Shown here one piece after another: positions 23,168 through 31,254 of a DNA stretch of 64,000 bases. Within the stretch, counting starts at the first letter, position 1; every line of letters starts with the position of its first letter. The stretch comes from Propionivibrio limicola. Lineage in GTDB: Bacteria > Pseudomonadota > Gammaproteobacteria > Burkholderiales > Rhodocyclaceae. The stretch covers positions 248,001-312,000 of the forward strand of contig NZ_SSSR01000002.1 of assembly GCF_009469695.1 (NCBI RefSeq), given 5' to 3'. The translations under genes were made by a program, and so were the position numbers. The notes under the pieces are model-generated. The model was not told the origin of the DNA. It saw only the letters and a program-made list of their open reading frames with translations, and did not search any database.

Positions 23168-23497
23168 TTGAAACGCCAATGGGGGGCTGTCGCCCGCCCG
23201 TTCAGCCGTTTGTGAGTCTTTCCCCAGTCCCCTTGGGCAAGGCTGTTAGCAACGCGTGGATAACTCGCGTAGCTCATTGTCGCGAAAAGGTTTTTTTGTG
23301 GTGCCTGAAAAATGGGCAGCGTTGTTGTGTGGCTTCTGCCGGACCGCCGAGGATTTGTACTTGTACAGGGTGGCGTGGAGGCAAGCGATGGGCTGCGTCG
23401 AAAGCCTGCCCAAATTAGCGGGGCTGGATTGGGTTGTACCGGGCTTAGCCTTTTCAGAATGACGGGCTGCTTGATGGATGACGCGTCAAAAACAAAA
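23168..23497. other. gene-free 330-base stretch, possible structured RNA
   Basis: No convincing reading frame. It contains complementary segments CTGAAAA (about 23303)/TTTTCAG (about 23451) and GGGCAG/CTGCCC nested inside them, and it ends at a strong bidirectional hairpin. I compared it by eye with 6S, SRP, RNase P and tmRNA signatures and found no match. A plus-strand small RNA ending at 23524 is possible but unproven. Confidence 0.3.
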
Positions 23498-23524
23498 AAG
23501 CCCTTGATAAACAAGGGCTTTTTT
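23498..23524. terminator. bidirectional rho-independent terminator
   Basis: The stem AAGCCCTTG (23498-23506)/CAAGGGCTT (23512-23520) with an ATAAA loop is flanked by A-run and T-run on both sides. It lies seven bases beyond the 3' end of tRNA-Ser on the minus strand and would also stop rightward transcription from the gene-free stretch. Confidence 0.85.
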
Positions 23525-23531
23525 GTTGTTT

Positions 23532-23625
23532 TGGCGGAGACGGAGGGATTCGAACCCTCGATACACGTTTTAGCGCGTATGCTCCCTTAGCAGGGGAGTG
23601 CCTTCGACCTCTCGGCCACGTCTCC
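23532..23625 (-). tRNA. tRNA-Ser(GCT)
   Basis: 94 bases including encoded CCA. The acceptor stem GGAGACG pairs with CGTCTCC. The anticodon loop contains GCT within CTGCTAA. The long variable arm is the class II form expected for serine. It lies 49 bases downstream of lysC on the same strand. Confidence 0.96.
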
Positions 23626-23674
23626 GGAAGGGCGCGATAATAGCCTTTCTTTTTTGTCCGGTCAAATAAAAACG

Positions 23675-24901
23675 TCAGTTGGCTTTCTCAAGGCCGAAGG
23701 CTTTGTGCAGGACACGAACGGCCAGTTCAAGATACTTTTCCTCAAGGACAACGGAAATCTTGATTTCGGACGTGGAAATCATCTGAAGATTGATACCTTC
23801 CGCGCCGAGTGCGCTGAACATTTTGCTGGCAACGCCTGGGTGGGAGCGCATGCCAACGCCAACGGCGGAAACCTTGCAAATCTTGCTGTCACCGGTGACG
23901 CCTCGTGCTCCCAGCTTGGAGGTTGTTTCTTTCAGGATGGCTTCAGCTTTGCCGTATTCCCCGCGATTGACGGTGAAGGAGAAGTCCGTGGTTCCGTCAT
24001 GGCCGATGTTTTGGATGATCATGTCGACGTCGATATTGGCGTCGGCGATCGGGCCGAGAATCTGGTAAGCGATGCCGGGGCGGTCGGGGACGCCGAGCAC
24101 GGTAAGCTTGGCTTCGTCACGATTGAAGGCGATGCCGGAGATGATCGGTTGTTCCATTTGCTTGTCTTCCTCAACGGTTATCAGTGTGCCTTCGCCTTCA
24201 TCCTGGAAGCTGGAGAGCACACGCAGTTTGACTTTGTATTTGCCGGCGAACTCGACGGAGCGGATTTGCAGGACCTTTGAGCCAAGGCTGGCCATCTCGA
24301 GCATTTCTTCAAAGGTAATTTTGTCGAGCTTGCGTGCGTCCGGTTCAACCCGGGGATCCGTTGTGTAAACACCGTCTACATCGGTGTAAATCTGGCACTC
24401 GTCGGCCTTGAGCGCGGCGGCCAAGGCTACGGCTGAAGTGTCGGAGCCGCCGCGGCCAAGTGTGGTGATGTTTCCCCACTCGTCGGCTCCTTGAAAACCG
24501 GCGACGACGACAACGTTGCCGTCGGCGAGATCGTCACGAATTCGCTTGTCGTCAATTTGAAGGATGCGTGCTTTGGTGAAGGTGCTATCTGTCAAAACCT
24601 TGACTTGAGGGCCGGTATAACTTTTCGCCTTTAGCCCTTCTTCCTGTAAGGCCAGGGCGAGGAGCCCGATAGTGACTTGTTCGCCGGTCGATGCAATGAC
24701 GTCAAGTTCGCGAGGCGCGGGGGAGGGCGAAATTTCCTTGGCCAGGGCGATCAGGCGGTTTGTCTCGCCGGACATGGCGGAGGGTACGACGATGATGTCA
24801 TGGCCTTGTGCTTTCCACCGGGCAACCCTTTTGGCGACGTTCTTGATACGTTCTGTCGTTGCGACCGACGTCCCGCCGAATTTTTGAACTATCAGAGCCA
24901 T
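23675..24901 (-). CDS. lysC: aspartate kinase
   Basis: 408 residues. It phosphorylates aspartate as the first step toward lysine, threonine, methionine and diaminopimelate. The N-terminal kinase domain opens with VQKFGGTSVA and contains GRGGSDTSAVALAAAL and CQIYTDVDGVYTTDPR. Two ACT domains fill the C-terminus (about 265-405), the site of lysine and threonine feedback in this class. An internal start that would make a separate beta subunit is not evident. tRNA-Ser follows downstream, a common betaproteobacterial arrangement. Confidence 0.97.
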   Translation of the reverse strand: MALIVQKFGGTSVATTERIKNVAKRVARWKAQGHDIIVVPSAMSGETNRLIALAKEISPSPAPRELDVIASTGEQVTIGLLALALQEEGLKAKSYTGPQVKVLTDSTFTKARILQIDDKRIRDDLADGNVVVVAGFQGADEWGNITTLGRGGSDTSAVALAAALKADECQIYTDVDGVYTTDPRVEPDARKLDKITFEEMLEMASLGSKVLQIRSVEFAGKYKVKLRVLSSFQDEGEGTLITVEEDKQMEQPIISGIAFNRDEAKLTVLGVPDRPGIAYQILGPIADANIDVDMIIQNIGHDGTTDFSFTVNRGEYGKAEAILKETTSKLGARGVTGDSKICKVSAVGVGMRSHPGVASKMFSALGAEGINLQMISTSEIKISVVLEEKYLELAVRVLHKAFGLEKAN

Positions 24902-25021
24902 TCAAAATCCAAGTGTTGATTACGAAGGAGCCAGATTTTACAGCATGGGCTTGAAACGTAAAGGTCTTTCAGGGATTCGAAGAGCACGGTGAAGTAGTCA
25001 TTCAGTCTTATTAAATGCCAC

Positions 25022-25075
25022 TTGCAATTGCTCGTATGATTATTCTATACTTCTTCTGCTATAACGAAAGTTATA
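25022..25075 (+). promoter_or_regulatory. putative sigma70 promoter with palindromic operator
   Basis: TTGCAA (25022-25027) and TATACT (25046-25051) are spaced by 18 bases. Just downstream, TATAAC-GAAA-GTTATA (25060-25075) is a perfect inverted repeat placed near the expected transcription start. This suits repression, most simply by the helix-turn-helix protein encoded next. A leader of about 110 bases precedes that gene. Confidence 0.5.
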
Positions 25076-25187
25076 TATAGAAAGTCGTGGAGACCGGGGT
25101 TCATCAGGTGTTTCTGCGAACGAATCTGGGGCGAAATTGTTGCATTAAAGCAAGCCGTCGACGGCGAAACTCCTTGAAAGGACTGAC

Positions 25188-25493
25188 ATGAACACCACTA
25201 CCAAAACTGCAGAGAAGATCGAACCGCGCGAGATTCGGCGCAAACTTGGTTTGAATCAACAACAATTCTGGTCGAAGATCGGCGTGACCCAAAGTGGCGG
25301 ATCGCGTTATGAAAGCGGGCGAAATATGCCACGTCCCGTTCGCGAGTTGCTTCGTCTTGTCCATGTCGAACAAGTTGATATTCAGAAGATCAAGCGTGAT
25401 GACGTGGATGTCGTCGAGTATCTGAAGAGCCAGGATCCTGAGCTTTTCAAGAGCTTGAAGAAGAGTGCGAAGGCTTGGCGGAAGACGGTTTAA
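25188..25493 (+). CDS. XRE-type helix-turn-helix regulator
   Basis: A DNA-binding protein of 101 residues. The helix-turn-helix occupies about 15-50, including IRRKLGLNQQQFWSKIGVTQ followed by SRYESGRNMP. The C-terminal half is charged and helical (VEYLKSQDPELFKSLKKS), probably for dimerisation. ATG 25188 has AAAGGA seven bases upstream. It is a single gene with its own AT-rich promoter that carries a palindrome, so autoregulation is likely but inferred. No toxin partner is adjacent. Confidence 0.85.
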   Translation: MNTTTKTAEKIEPREIRRKLGLNQQQFWSKIGVTQSGGSRYESGRNMPRPVRELLRLVHVEQVDIQKIKRDDVDVVEYLKSQDPELFKSLKKSAKAWRKTV

Positions 25494-25535
25494 GCGGCGT
25501 AAGTCGTCGCTGAGTTTTTATGTTGGGAATGTGGC

Positions 25536-26369
25536 TTAGAGACTGACGGTTGTTTTGATGCCCAACTGATTGATCTGTCGTGCCAAACATTCGAGGCTAT
25601 CCGCAGGCAATGCGGATAGCCTTTCTTTTTGTGGTTGCATAGAGGGGCGGGCGAGTCCGTAGAGGTGGACGCCTTGAATCTTTCCCGCGAAGGTGGAGAG
25701 CAGGTCAAGGTAAGCCGCAATTTCGTGTTCGTTCGGCGCGTTGCCGTCAATGGCAAACAAACAGGTTTGTATCCACGTCGGCGCCAACGCACAGCACTGT
25801 TCGAGCGATTTCTTTGTTTTTTCGACCGAGACGCGAATTCCATTAACGGTTTCGATCCCGGCCGGTGTGGCGCGGTCCAGTTTGAACCACACTTCTCCTC
25901 CCATGGCGCCGATTCTCGAAATGCCGGCTTGCACTGCGGGGCGGTGAACGAGGCTGCCGTTGGTAATCAGGCGGATTGGCAGTTGTTTCTGTAGTCCGAA
26001 TTCATGGATGACCCTTTCAACGCGTTCGACCGCTTCGGGGAATTCGCATGCGCTCGTAGGTTCGCCGTTGCCTGAAAAGGCAATGTCAACAAGTCGCCGG
26101 TATTCCGGAGGGGTGTTGATGGACAGGTAGTCGCCGTTGATGACTTGGCTGACGAACTGTCTGAGTTCGTTCTCCAGAAGGTCGAGATCGACCGGGGGAG
26201 GGCCACCACGGGTGAGATTGGGGACTTGGCAGTAGATGCACGCCCAGTTGCAGGCGTTATTGACGTTCAGGTTGATGCCGATCGACAATCCACCGGCGCG
26301 TCGAGAAACGACCGGGTAAATGTATTTGAGTCCTGCGCTGTCGCGGCTATGGTTTTGGGTATTCAGCAT
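25536..26369 (-). CDS. radical SAM protein of unknown substrate
   Basis: 277 residues with the SAM/4Fe-4S motif Cys40-Cys44-Cys47 in ACNWACIYCQVP. Further radical SAM elements are IAFSGNGEPTS (the GGE-like motif), LITNGSL and GEVWFKLDRAT. It belongs to the small group with a conserved SRRAGGLSIGINL opening. It is divergent from queD across 95 bases, but it is not QueE: the sequence is longer and lacks the QueE N-terminal GEG region. Shared regulation with queD is possible. Reaction unknown. Confidence 0.87.
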   Translation of the reverse strand: MLNTQNHSRDSAGLKYIYPVVSRRAGGLSIGINLNVNNACNWACIYCQVPNLTRGGPPPVDLDLLENELRQFVSQVINGDYLSINTPPEYRRLVDIAFSGNGEPTSACEFPEAVERVERVIHEFGLQKQLPIRLITNGSLVHRPAVQAGISRIGAMGGEVWFKLDRATPAGIETVNGIRVSVEKTKKSLEQCCALAPTWIQTCLFAIDGNAPNEHEIAAYLDLLSTFAGKIQGVHLYGLARPSMQPQKERLSALPADSLECLARQINQLGIKTTVSL

Positions 26370-26426
26370 GATCGACGTTCGGAGGTGGCGGTGCTGTGTG
26401 CAAAAAAAGGCGGCCGATGGGAATGA

Positions 26427-26432
26427 TATAAT
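26427..26432 (+). promoter_or_regulatory. candidate -10 element for queD
   Basis: A perfect TATAAT lies 33 bases before the queD start. The -35 region around 26398-26405 is weak (TGTGCA), so this promoter call rests mainly on the -10 hexamer and position. Confidence 0.35.
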
Positions 26433-26464
26433 CCAGCGCTGCCTTTCTTCTGGATTTTTTTCAC

Positions 26465-26908
26465 ATGTTCGTCACTCGCCGCCTTGAATTCGATGCGGGT
26501 CATCGCATCCCCGACCATCTGAGTCAGTGCCGGCATTTGCATGGACATCGCTATGCGATCGAAATCACCCTTCAAGGAAATATCATCGCTGTGCCCGGCG
26601 ATCCGGCGAATGGCATGGTAATGGACTTCTCCGAGATCAAGTCGCTGGCACAGCGGCATCTTGTTGATCTCTGGGATCATTCTTTCCTGGTGTATGAGGG
26701 GGATACGCCGGTTGTCGAGTTTTTGCGCTCGATGCCGGGCCACAAGACGGTTGTCCTCGACTGTATTCCCACGGCTGAGAATCTGGCCGAAAAGGCATTC
26801 GCGATCCTCGACGAGGTCTACCACGATTCCTACGGCAATTACTTGCGTCTGGAGCGGGTGCGTCTGTTCGAGACGCCTAATTGCTGGGTGGATGCGGTCC
26901 GCAAATAG
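26465..26908 (+). CDS. queD: 6-carboxytetrahydropterin synthase family protein
   Basis: 147 residues of the 6-pyruvoyl-tetrahydropterin synthase fold. The zinc ligands are provided by His13 (DAGHRI) and the HLHGH segment at 24-28. Cys22 of CRHLHGH is in the catalytic position expected of QueD. It would convert dihydroneopterin triphosphate to 6-carboxytetrahydropterin in queuosine synthesis. This fits queA and tgt later in the window, which complete the pathway at the tRNA. Glutamate in the C-terminal RLFETPN is the conserved substrate anchor. Confidence 0.92.
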   Translation: MFVTRRLEFDAGHRIPDHLSQCRHLHGHRYAIEITLQGNIIAVPGDPANGMVMDFSEIKSLAQRHLVDLWDHSFLVYEGDTPVVEFLRSMPGHKTVVLDCIPTAENLAEKAFAILDEVYHDSYGNYLRLERVRLFETPNCWVDAVRK

Positions 26909-26954
26909 GTTCGCTCTCTTCCGGCTGGATGCGTATCGCTGGCCTTCTCTGGTT

Positions 26955-28217
26955 TCAGCAATCTTTCTCGGTACCCAGCCTGTTGGCCCAGGCGAGGGCT
27001 TGGGCGAGACTGGTTTCAAGTTGTTCGACGCTGATCCCCGGCAGGCGCTTGAGCGCTGTACCGACCTCCGTCGGATCAGTTGCTTCCGTGGCTTCGGCGA
27101 TGCAGAGCAACAGACCATGCTGCCCGGCCCGGTTTTCAAGGGCCATCCGGACGCGTTGTGCGACGGGGAGTTGGGCAAGAATATCCGGCATTGGCAAGCA
27201 CAGAAGTGTCGGCATCAGCGACATGATGCCAACCATGAATGCCTGGTCGGCAAACTCGCGGTTACGCGGCGCGATCCGCTCAGCGAGCAGTTCCATCAGA
27301 CGGCCGCGTGTGGCGGCGAGCTGGATCAATGGGGTGATGCTCTGTGTTTTGTCTTTCGGGTCGGTGAAGATCAGCAATTGCAGCCAGCGCTGCAGCTGAC
27401 GGCGACCGAGGATGGTGATGGCGTGGCGCAACGAGGTGATGTGAGTCTGTAATCCGCTGCTGACCGAGTTCGTCAGGCGCAACATGTTGACGGTAAGGCC
27501 GGGTTCCAGCTTGAAGGCGTTTTCGATCTCGCTGGTATCGGCGTCTTCCATGACGAGCGCGAGGATCCGGAGCAGGGTTTGCTGCGAAGGCGTTAGTTTC
27601 TTGCCAACGATGACTTTAGGTTTGGCAAAGAAGTAGCCCTGAAAGAGGTCGAATCCGAGCTCCTGGCAGAGTGCAAACTGTTCGGCTGTTTCGACTTTTT
27701 CTGCCAGCAATTTTTTGCCGAATTTCTTGAGATGGCCAACGAGTTCGCGCAGGCGTGGTTCATCTTGCTCCAGAAGGTCGATTTTGATGATGTCGGCGAT
27801 CTCAAGGAGCGGCCGATATCGTTCCTCAAAATTGACCACGTCGTCGATCGCCAGCGAAAACCCTTTCTCGCGCAGTTGCCGGCAGCGTTCGATGCATGCC
27901 TCACCCGGATCGACGCTTTCAAGAATTTCGAGGACAACGAGTTGTGGCGGCAGGGCTTCGATCAGGTCGCTGAACAAGAGTTCGGTGTCGACATTGATGA
28001 AGCCGCGATAGGGGCCCAGTACGTCCTGTGTGGATAGCTCGCTGAAAGCGTTCGCGATGACTGTTGCGGTTGCCTGGGTCGCGTCCATGACGTCGGCCCG
28101 ATTGCCGGTGACGATCATGCCGTCGCGAAAAAGCAATTCGTAGGCAAGCAGCTGTTGTTCTCGTCCGAGAATCGGTTGGCGGCCAAGGAATACGTGCGAA
28201 CTTTGTGGGTCTGGCAT
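26955..28217 (-). CDS. EAL-like/HDOD signalling protein
   Basis: 420 residues. The N-terminal EAL-related domain (about 8-200) begins FLGRQPILGREQQLLAYELL; the EAL triad is replaced by YELLF and several metal ligands appear altered, so it probably binds rather than hydrolyses cyclic di-GMP. The C-terminal HDOD domain (about 205-400) contains ILALVMEDADTSEIENAFKL and LRHAITILGRRQLQRWLQLL. Such YuxH-type proteins act as non-catalytic signalling hubs. It is a single gene, leftward, downstream of the SnoaL-like gene and a short paralogous remnant. Confidence 0.9.
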   Translation of the reverse strand: MPDPQSSHVFLGRQPILGREQQLLAYELLFRDGMIVTGNRADVMDATQATATVIANAFSELSTQDVLGPYRGFINVDTELLFSDLIEALPPQLVVLEILESVDPGEACIERCRQLREKGFSLAIDDVVNFEERYRPLLEIADIIKIDLLEQDEPRLRELVGHLKKFGKKLLAEKVETAEQFALCQELGFDLFQGYFFAKPKVIVGKKLTPSQQTLLRILALVMEDADTSEIENAFKLEPGLTVNMLRLTNSVSSGLQTHITSLRHAITILGRRQLQRWLQLLIFTDPKDKTQSITPLIQLAATRGRLMELLAERIAPRNREFADQAFMVGIMSLMPTLLCLPMPDILAQLPVAQRVRMALENRAGQHGLLLCIAEATEATDPTEVGTALKRLPGISVEQLETSLAQALAWANRLGTEKDC

Positions 28218-28257
28218 TTTTTATCGGTGTGGTAACGAGTGGCGAACAAGCAAAACG

Positions 28258-28316
28258 TCATGAGACTTCCCGGGCCAGATTGTTGGCCCAGGCGAGCAGC
28301 AGTGCTGCCCCGGATT
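28258..28316 (-). pseudogene. remnant of a paralogous HDOD protein C-terminus
   Basis: A leftward frame immediately after the SnoaL-like stop codon ends SGAALLLAWANNLAREVS. This mirrors the end of the adjacent EAL-HDOD protein, SLAQALAWANRLGTEKDC. The two copies share about 16 identical bases (TGTTGGCCCAGGCGAG on the plus strand). The remainder of the paralogue is missing, suggesting deletion after a tandem duplication. Only a short stretch supports this. Confidence 0.45.
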
Positions 28317-28763
28317 CTAGTGCAGTGTATGGCGACTGCTGCTGTGCGGCTCGAATGCGGCGGTGTCGTCCCCAAGGGCGTCTGCCGCCGCCGAGGTGTG
28401 GCGGGAGAGAAGTCGCCAGCCGTTTGCGCCGCGAATGAAAACGTTGGTAGACAGCATCGGGCCGTGCTGGCTCGGGTCGTCGCCGAGGCATAATGTCTCG
28501 ACGATGCTGTGCACGGCGATCAACACGCTTTCCCAGCGTACCTGGTGCGTGACGCGGACATTGAAAGACGGATTGGTGGCGAAGATGTTTTGCCAGCTTT
28601 CGCGGATGGCTGTTGCGCCGCTTAGGCGCTGACCGGTCGGATGAATGCAGACGATTTCCTCATCGTCCGCCCAGACGCTCATCAGCGTATCCAGATCGGA
28701 TCGTCCAATCGCTTCATAAAATGCTTCTTCAGCGTCTTCGGCGGTGGCGAAAACGAAGGTCAT
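28317..28763 (-). CDS. SnoaL/NTF2-like domain protein
   Basis: 148 residues with the cone-shaped NTF2-like fold pattern: FYEAIGRSDLDTLMSVWADD at the start, IHPTGQRLSGATAIRESWQ in the middle and strand-rich NVRVTHQVRW and FIRGANGWRLLSRHTS near the end. Members bind small molecules or act as isomerases, so no reaction can be named. Its start overlaps the waaF stop by four bases (ATGA), so it is coupled to heptosyltransferase translation. A histidine-rich C-terminal tail is atypical. Confidence 0.85.
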   Translation of the reverse strand: MTFVFATAEDAEEAFYEAIGRSDLDTLMSVWADDEEIVCIHPTGQRLSGATAIRESWQNIFATNPSFNVRVTHQVRWESVLIAVHSIVETLCLGDDPSQHGPMLSTNVFIRGANGWRLLSRHTSAAADALGDDTAAFEPHSSSRHTLH

Positions 28764-29842
28764 GGCGTGATTTCCTTCAAACAGGCCTCAAGTACGCGTT
28801 GTGGTTCCAGCTTGTTCAGGCAGTTGAGGTGCCCAAGCGGGCATTCGCGTTTAAAGCACGGACTGCATTTGAGTTGGAGACTCAGAATCGTCGCTTGATC
28901 CGAGAGCGGCGGCGTGAATCCTGGAGACGATGAGCCGTAGAGGGCGACGAGGGGCCGGTCGAGGCTGGCCGTTACGTGCATCAGGCCGGAATCGTTGCAG
29001 ACGACGAGCGTGGCAACGGCGATCAGGTCAATCGCCTGCGAGAGTGATGTTTCACCGCAAAAATTACGCAACGCACCCGGTTGGGAGCGAGCGAGCCGGA
29101 TGATCTCATCGCCAACCGCCTTGTCTTTCCCCGAACCAAGCAACCAGATGATGTAACCGCGTTGTACAAGTTCATCGGCCAGTGACGCGAAATGGCGCGC
29201 TGGCCAGCGTTTGGCCGGACCGTATTCGGCACCCGGGCAGAATACGGCCACCTTGGTCGGACGCTCCGTGCCTACCGCAGCAAGAGTTTCTGCCTGCTGT
29301 TCAGGTGTTGAGACGAGGCGTGGCTGCTCGACCGGGCGCTGCAATGGAGTGCCCGGTGCCTGTGCCAGTTGGGCGAAGCGCTCGACCATTTGCGGTAATG
29401 CCGCCTTGTCGAGTGAGTGGCGGCTGTTGATCAGTCCGTAGCGCGACTCGCCGGTAAAGCCAATGCGTTCGGGGATACCGGCGAGAAACGGAATCAGCGC
29501 CGATTTGAGCGAATTGGGCAGAACGTAGGCGCGCTCGTATTTGTTTTGCGCCAGTTGCCGCGCCAAGCGGTAACGCGCGCGGAGCGAAAGTTCGCCGTGT
29601 GCGAAAGGATTGTCGACGATTTCGCTGACTTCCGGCATGCGCCTCAAAACGGGCGCAACCCAAGGCGGTGCCAGGACATCGAGTTGCGAGTCGGGGATGT
29701 TCTTGTGCAAGCGCATGAAAAGCGGCTGCGCCATTATCGTGTCGCCAATCCAGGAGGGGGCGACGACGAGTGTACGATGCTTGAAGTGGGCGGAGGGCGG
29801 GATAGAAGCGGTCGCGTTTTTTTCGGGGGCTTTGCTCCTCAC
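28760..29842 (-). CDS. waaF: ADP-heptose:LPS heptosyltransferase II
   Basis: 360 residues of glycosyltransferase family 9, transferring the second heptose to the lipopolysaccharide inner core at the cytoplasmic membrane face. Key segments are VVAPSWIGDTIMAQPLF at the N-terminus, GFTGESRYGLINS, VFCPGAEYGPAKRWP and CNDSGLMHV, which form the ADP-heptose site. A Cys-rich C-terminal motif (CSPCFKRECPLGHLNC) is typical of the family. The first 22 residues look like an extension. A zinc-finger gene lies just downstream of the start side in the opposite gap, and the SnoaL-like gene is coupled to the stop. Confidence 0.93.
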   Translation of the reverse strand: MRSKAPEKNATASIPPSAHFKHRTLVVAPSWIGDTIMAQPLFMRLHKNIPDSQLDVLAPPWVAPVLRRMPEVSEIVDNPFAHGELSLRARYRLARQLAQNKYERAYVLPNSLKSALIPFLAGIPERIGFTGESRYGLINSRHSLDKAALPQMVERFAQLAQAPGTPLQRPVEQPRLVSTPEQQAETLAAVGTERPTKVAVFCPGAEYGPAKRWPARHFASLADELVQRGYIIWLLGSGKDKAVGDEIIRLARSQPGALRNFCGETSLSQAIDLIAVATLVVCNDSGLMHVTASLDRPLVALYGSSSPGFTPPLSDQATILSLQLKCSPCFKRECPLGHLNCLNKLEPQRVLEACLKEITP

Positions 29843-29875
29843 GTCGTTTCTCCGCGTTTGTCTGTCGTGATGGCT

Positions 29876-30061
29876 TTAATGCCCTTTCGGGGCCTCGCCC
29901 TTGAGAACGTAATGGGTGTTGCAATACGGACACACGGCTTCGCCGGTGTGAATTACATCGAGGAATACGCGCGGGTGCATGTTCCAGACCGGTGTGTTCG
30001 GCATGGGGCAGTGCAGCGGCAGGTCCTGGGCGGTGATTTCAACGGTCAGCTTGTCGGCCAT
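29876..30061 (-). CDS. CHCC-type zinc-finger protein
   Basis: 61 residues ending in a zinc site of the NDUFS6-like type, with CPMPN near 18, HPRVFLDV near 29 and CPYCNTHYVL near 44. Proteins of this size with this motif are common upstream of waaF in betaproteobacteria. The start is ATG 30061. It is transcribed with waaF 33 bases downstream. Function unknown; a redox or assembly role by analogy is inference. Confidence 0.88.
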   Translation of the reverse strand: MADKLTVEITAQDLPLHCPMPNTPVWNMHPRVFLDVIHTGEAVCPYCNTHYVLKGEAPKGH

Positions 30062-30229
30062 GATGGGTATCCTGTAAGCGTCGTGATGGTTGAGTGGGGA
30101 CGCGGTGGCATCGCGCTGATTCGGCCAGCGGACGGCGTTTCCAGCAAAAAAACGAGCCAAATTCTAGCCGATTTCGTCTGCCGGATGGCGGTAAAATATC
30201 CGTTTTTATCCGAGTACAAGGCGTATTAC

Positions 30230-30676
30230 ATGGTCTGGATGCCTCATGTCACCGTTGCGGCCGTCATTGAGCGGGATGGGAAATTCCTGCTCGTCGAAGA
30301 GCAAACCGAGGAGGGCGTCCGTTTCAACCAGCCGGCCGGCCATCTGGAGTGCTTTGAAGCGCTAACCGAGGCCAGCGTGCGCGAAGCGCTGGAAGAAACC
30401 GGCTATCACTTCGTTCCGCAGTATCTCGTCGGTGTGTACAACTGGCGCCATGAACGGAAGGACATCACCTATCTGCGTTTTGCGTTCGGTGGCGACATTT
30501 CCGGCCACGACATCGATCGTCCGCTTGACGATGGGATTATCGCGGCGCGCTGGCTGACCCTGGATGAAATACGCGCCAATCAGGCGCAGCACCGGAGTCC
30601 TTTGATTCTGCGCTGTATCGAGGATTGGCTGGACGGAAAGCGCTACCCGCTGGAACTGATCACCCATTACGAATGA
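30230..30676 (+). CDS. Nudix hydrolase (NudJ-like)
   Basis: 148 residues. The complete Nudix box lies at about 38-60: GHLECFEALTEASVREALEE followed by TGY, matching GX5EX7REUXEEXGU. It probably hydrolyses a nucleoside di- or triphosphate linked compound; NudJ-type members act on thiamin pyrophosphate and nucleotides. ATG 30230 has AAGG eight bases upstream. It precedes and overlaps the next gene by four bases and is two genes from mnmA, a neighbour pairing also found in other proteobacteria. Confidence 0.93.
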   Translation: MVWMPHVTVAAVIERDGKFLLVEEQTEEGVRFNQPAGHLECFEALTEASVREALEETGYHFVPQYLVGVYNWRHERKDITYLRFAFGGDISGHDIDRPLDDGIIAARWLTLDEIRANQAQHRSPLILRCIEDWLDGKRYPLELITHYE

Positions 30677-31254
30677 GCGGTCTGAGAGCGCTGCTGCTTT
30701 GCGTCGCGATGTTGTTGCCCGCGCTGGCCTCGGGCGTCGAGCACGTCAAGGTTTGCTACAACTATGGCTGCCTTGCGGAAGCGGAAGTTGTCTTCAACGA
30801 GCGCCAGTTGGAAGAAATTCGGCAGATGCTCGTCACTGCGCCGGATGCCTTGCATGAGCGGGCGATGCTTGGGATGTCCATCGGTTATCTGCTTGGATGG
30901 GCCGGCCAGCAGTCGCCCATTTCTGCCGACAAGGGCGGCAATCTTGCCGATGACGGTGTTTATGGCCGGATGGACTGCATCGATCATTCGACAACCACGA
31001 CGCGTCTGTTGCGCCTTCTGGAAGGCCGCGGCTGGTTGAAGTTCCATCGTGTGCTGGAACCGGCCTTGCGAACGCGGCTCTTGTTTTTTCAGCATTTTTC
31101 CGCCCGGATCGAGGAAATGACAGTGCCAGGTGAAAACGCTGACTCCGCTCAAAGGTTTGCGGTTGATTCATGGTTTTTTGATAACGGCCGTCCGGCCGTG
31201 GTAATGCCGCTCACGGAGTGGTTTGCAGGAGAAAGTCCGAATGTCGACGAATGA
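30673..31254 (+). CDS. secreted hypothetical protein
   Basis: 193 residues starting ATG within the Nudix stop (ATGA). A signal peptide (about 1-20, ending ALASG) suggests periplasmic location. The mature part contains CYNYGC and a later single Cys ([15 protein letters not shown]), so a disulfide is possible. The [10 protein letters not shown] segment looks like an active or binding site. The family is unknown to me. Its 3' end overlaps the start of mnmA by 14 bases, so the three genes form one transcript. Confidence 0.8.
   Translation: MSGLRALLLCVAMLLPALASGVEHVKVCYNYGCLAEAEVVFNERQLEEIRQMLVTAPDALHERAMLGMSIGYLLGWAGQQSPISADKGGNLADDGVYGRMDCIDHSTTTTRLLRLLEGRGWLKFHRVLEPALRTRLLFFQHFSARIEEMTVPGENADSAQRFAVDSWFFDNGRPAVVMPLTEWFAGESPNVDE

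Noticed and set aside
23256-23266. GTGGATAA (near-DnaA box) as a replication origin
   Set aside because: Single imperfect box, no cluster, no dnaA/dnaN/gyrB or parAB neighbours.
23168-23500. 6S, SRP, RNase P or tmRNA gene
   Set aside because: None of the conserved sequence blocks I know for these RNAs is present; left as an unnamed candidate.
25536-26369. QueE (7-carboxy-7-deazaguanine synthase) next to queD
   Set aside because: The radical SAM protein lacks the QueE N-terminal GEG region and is about 60 residues longer.
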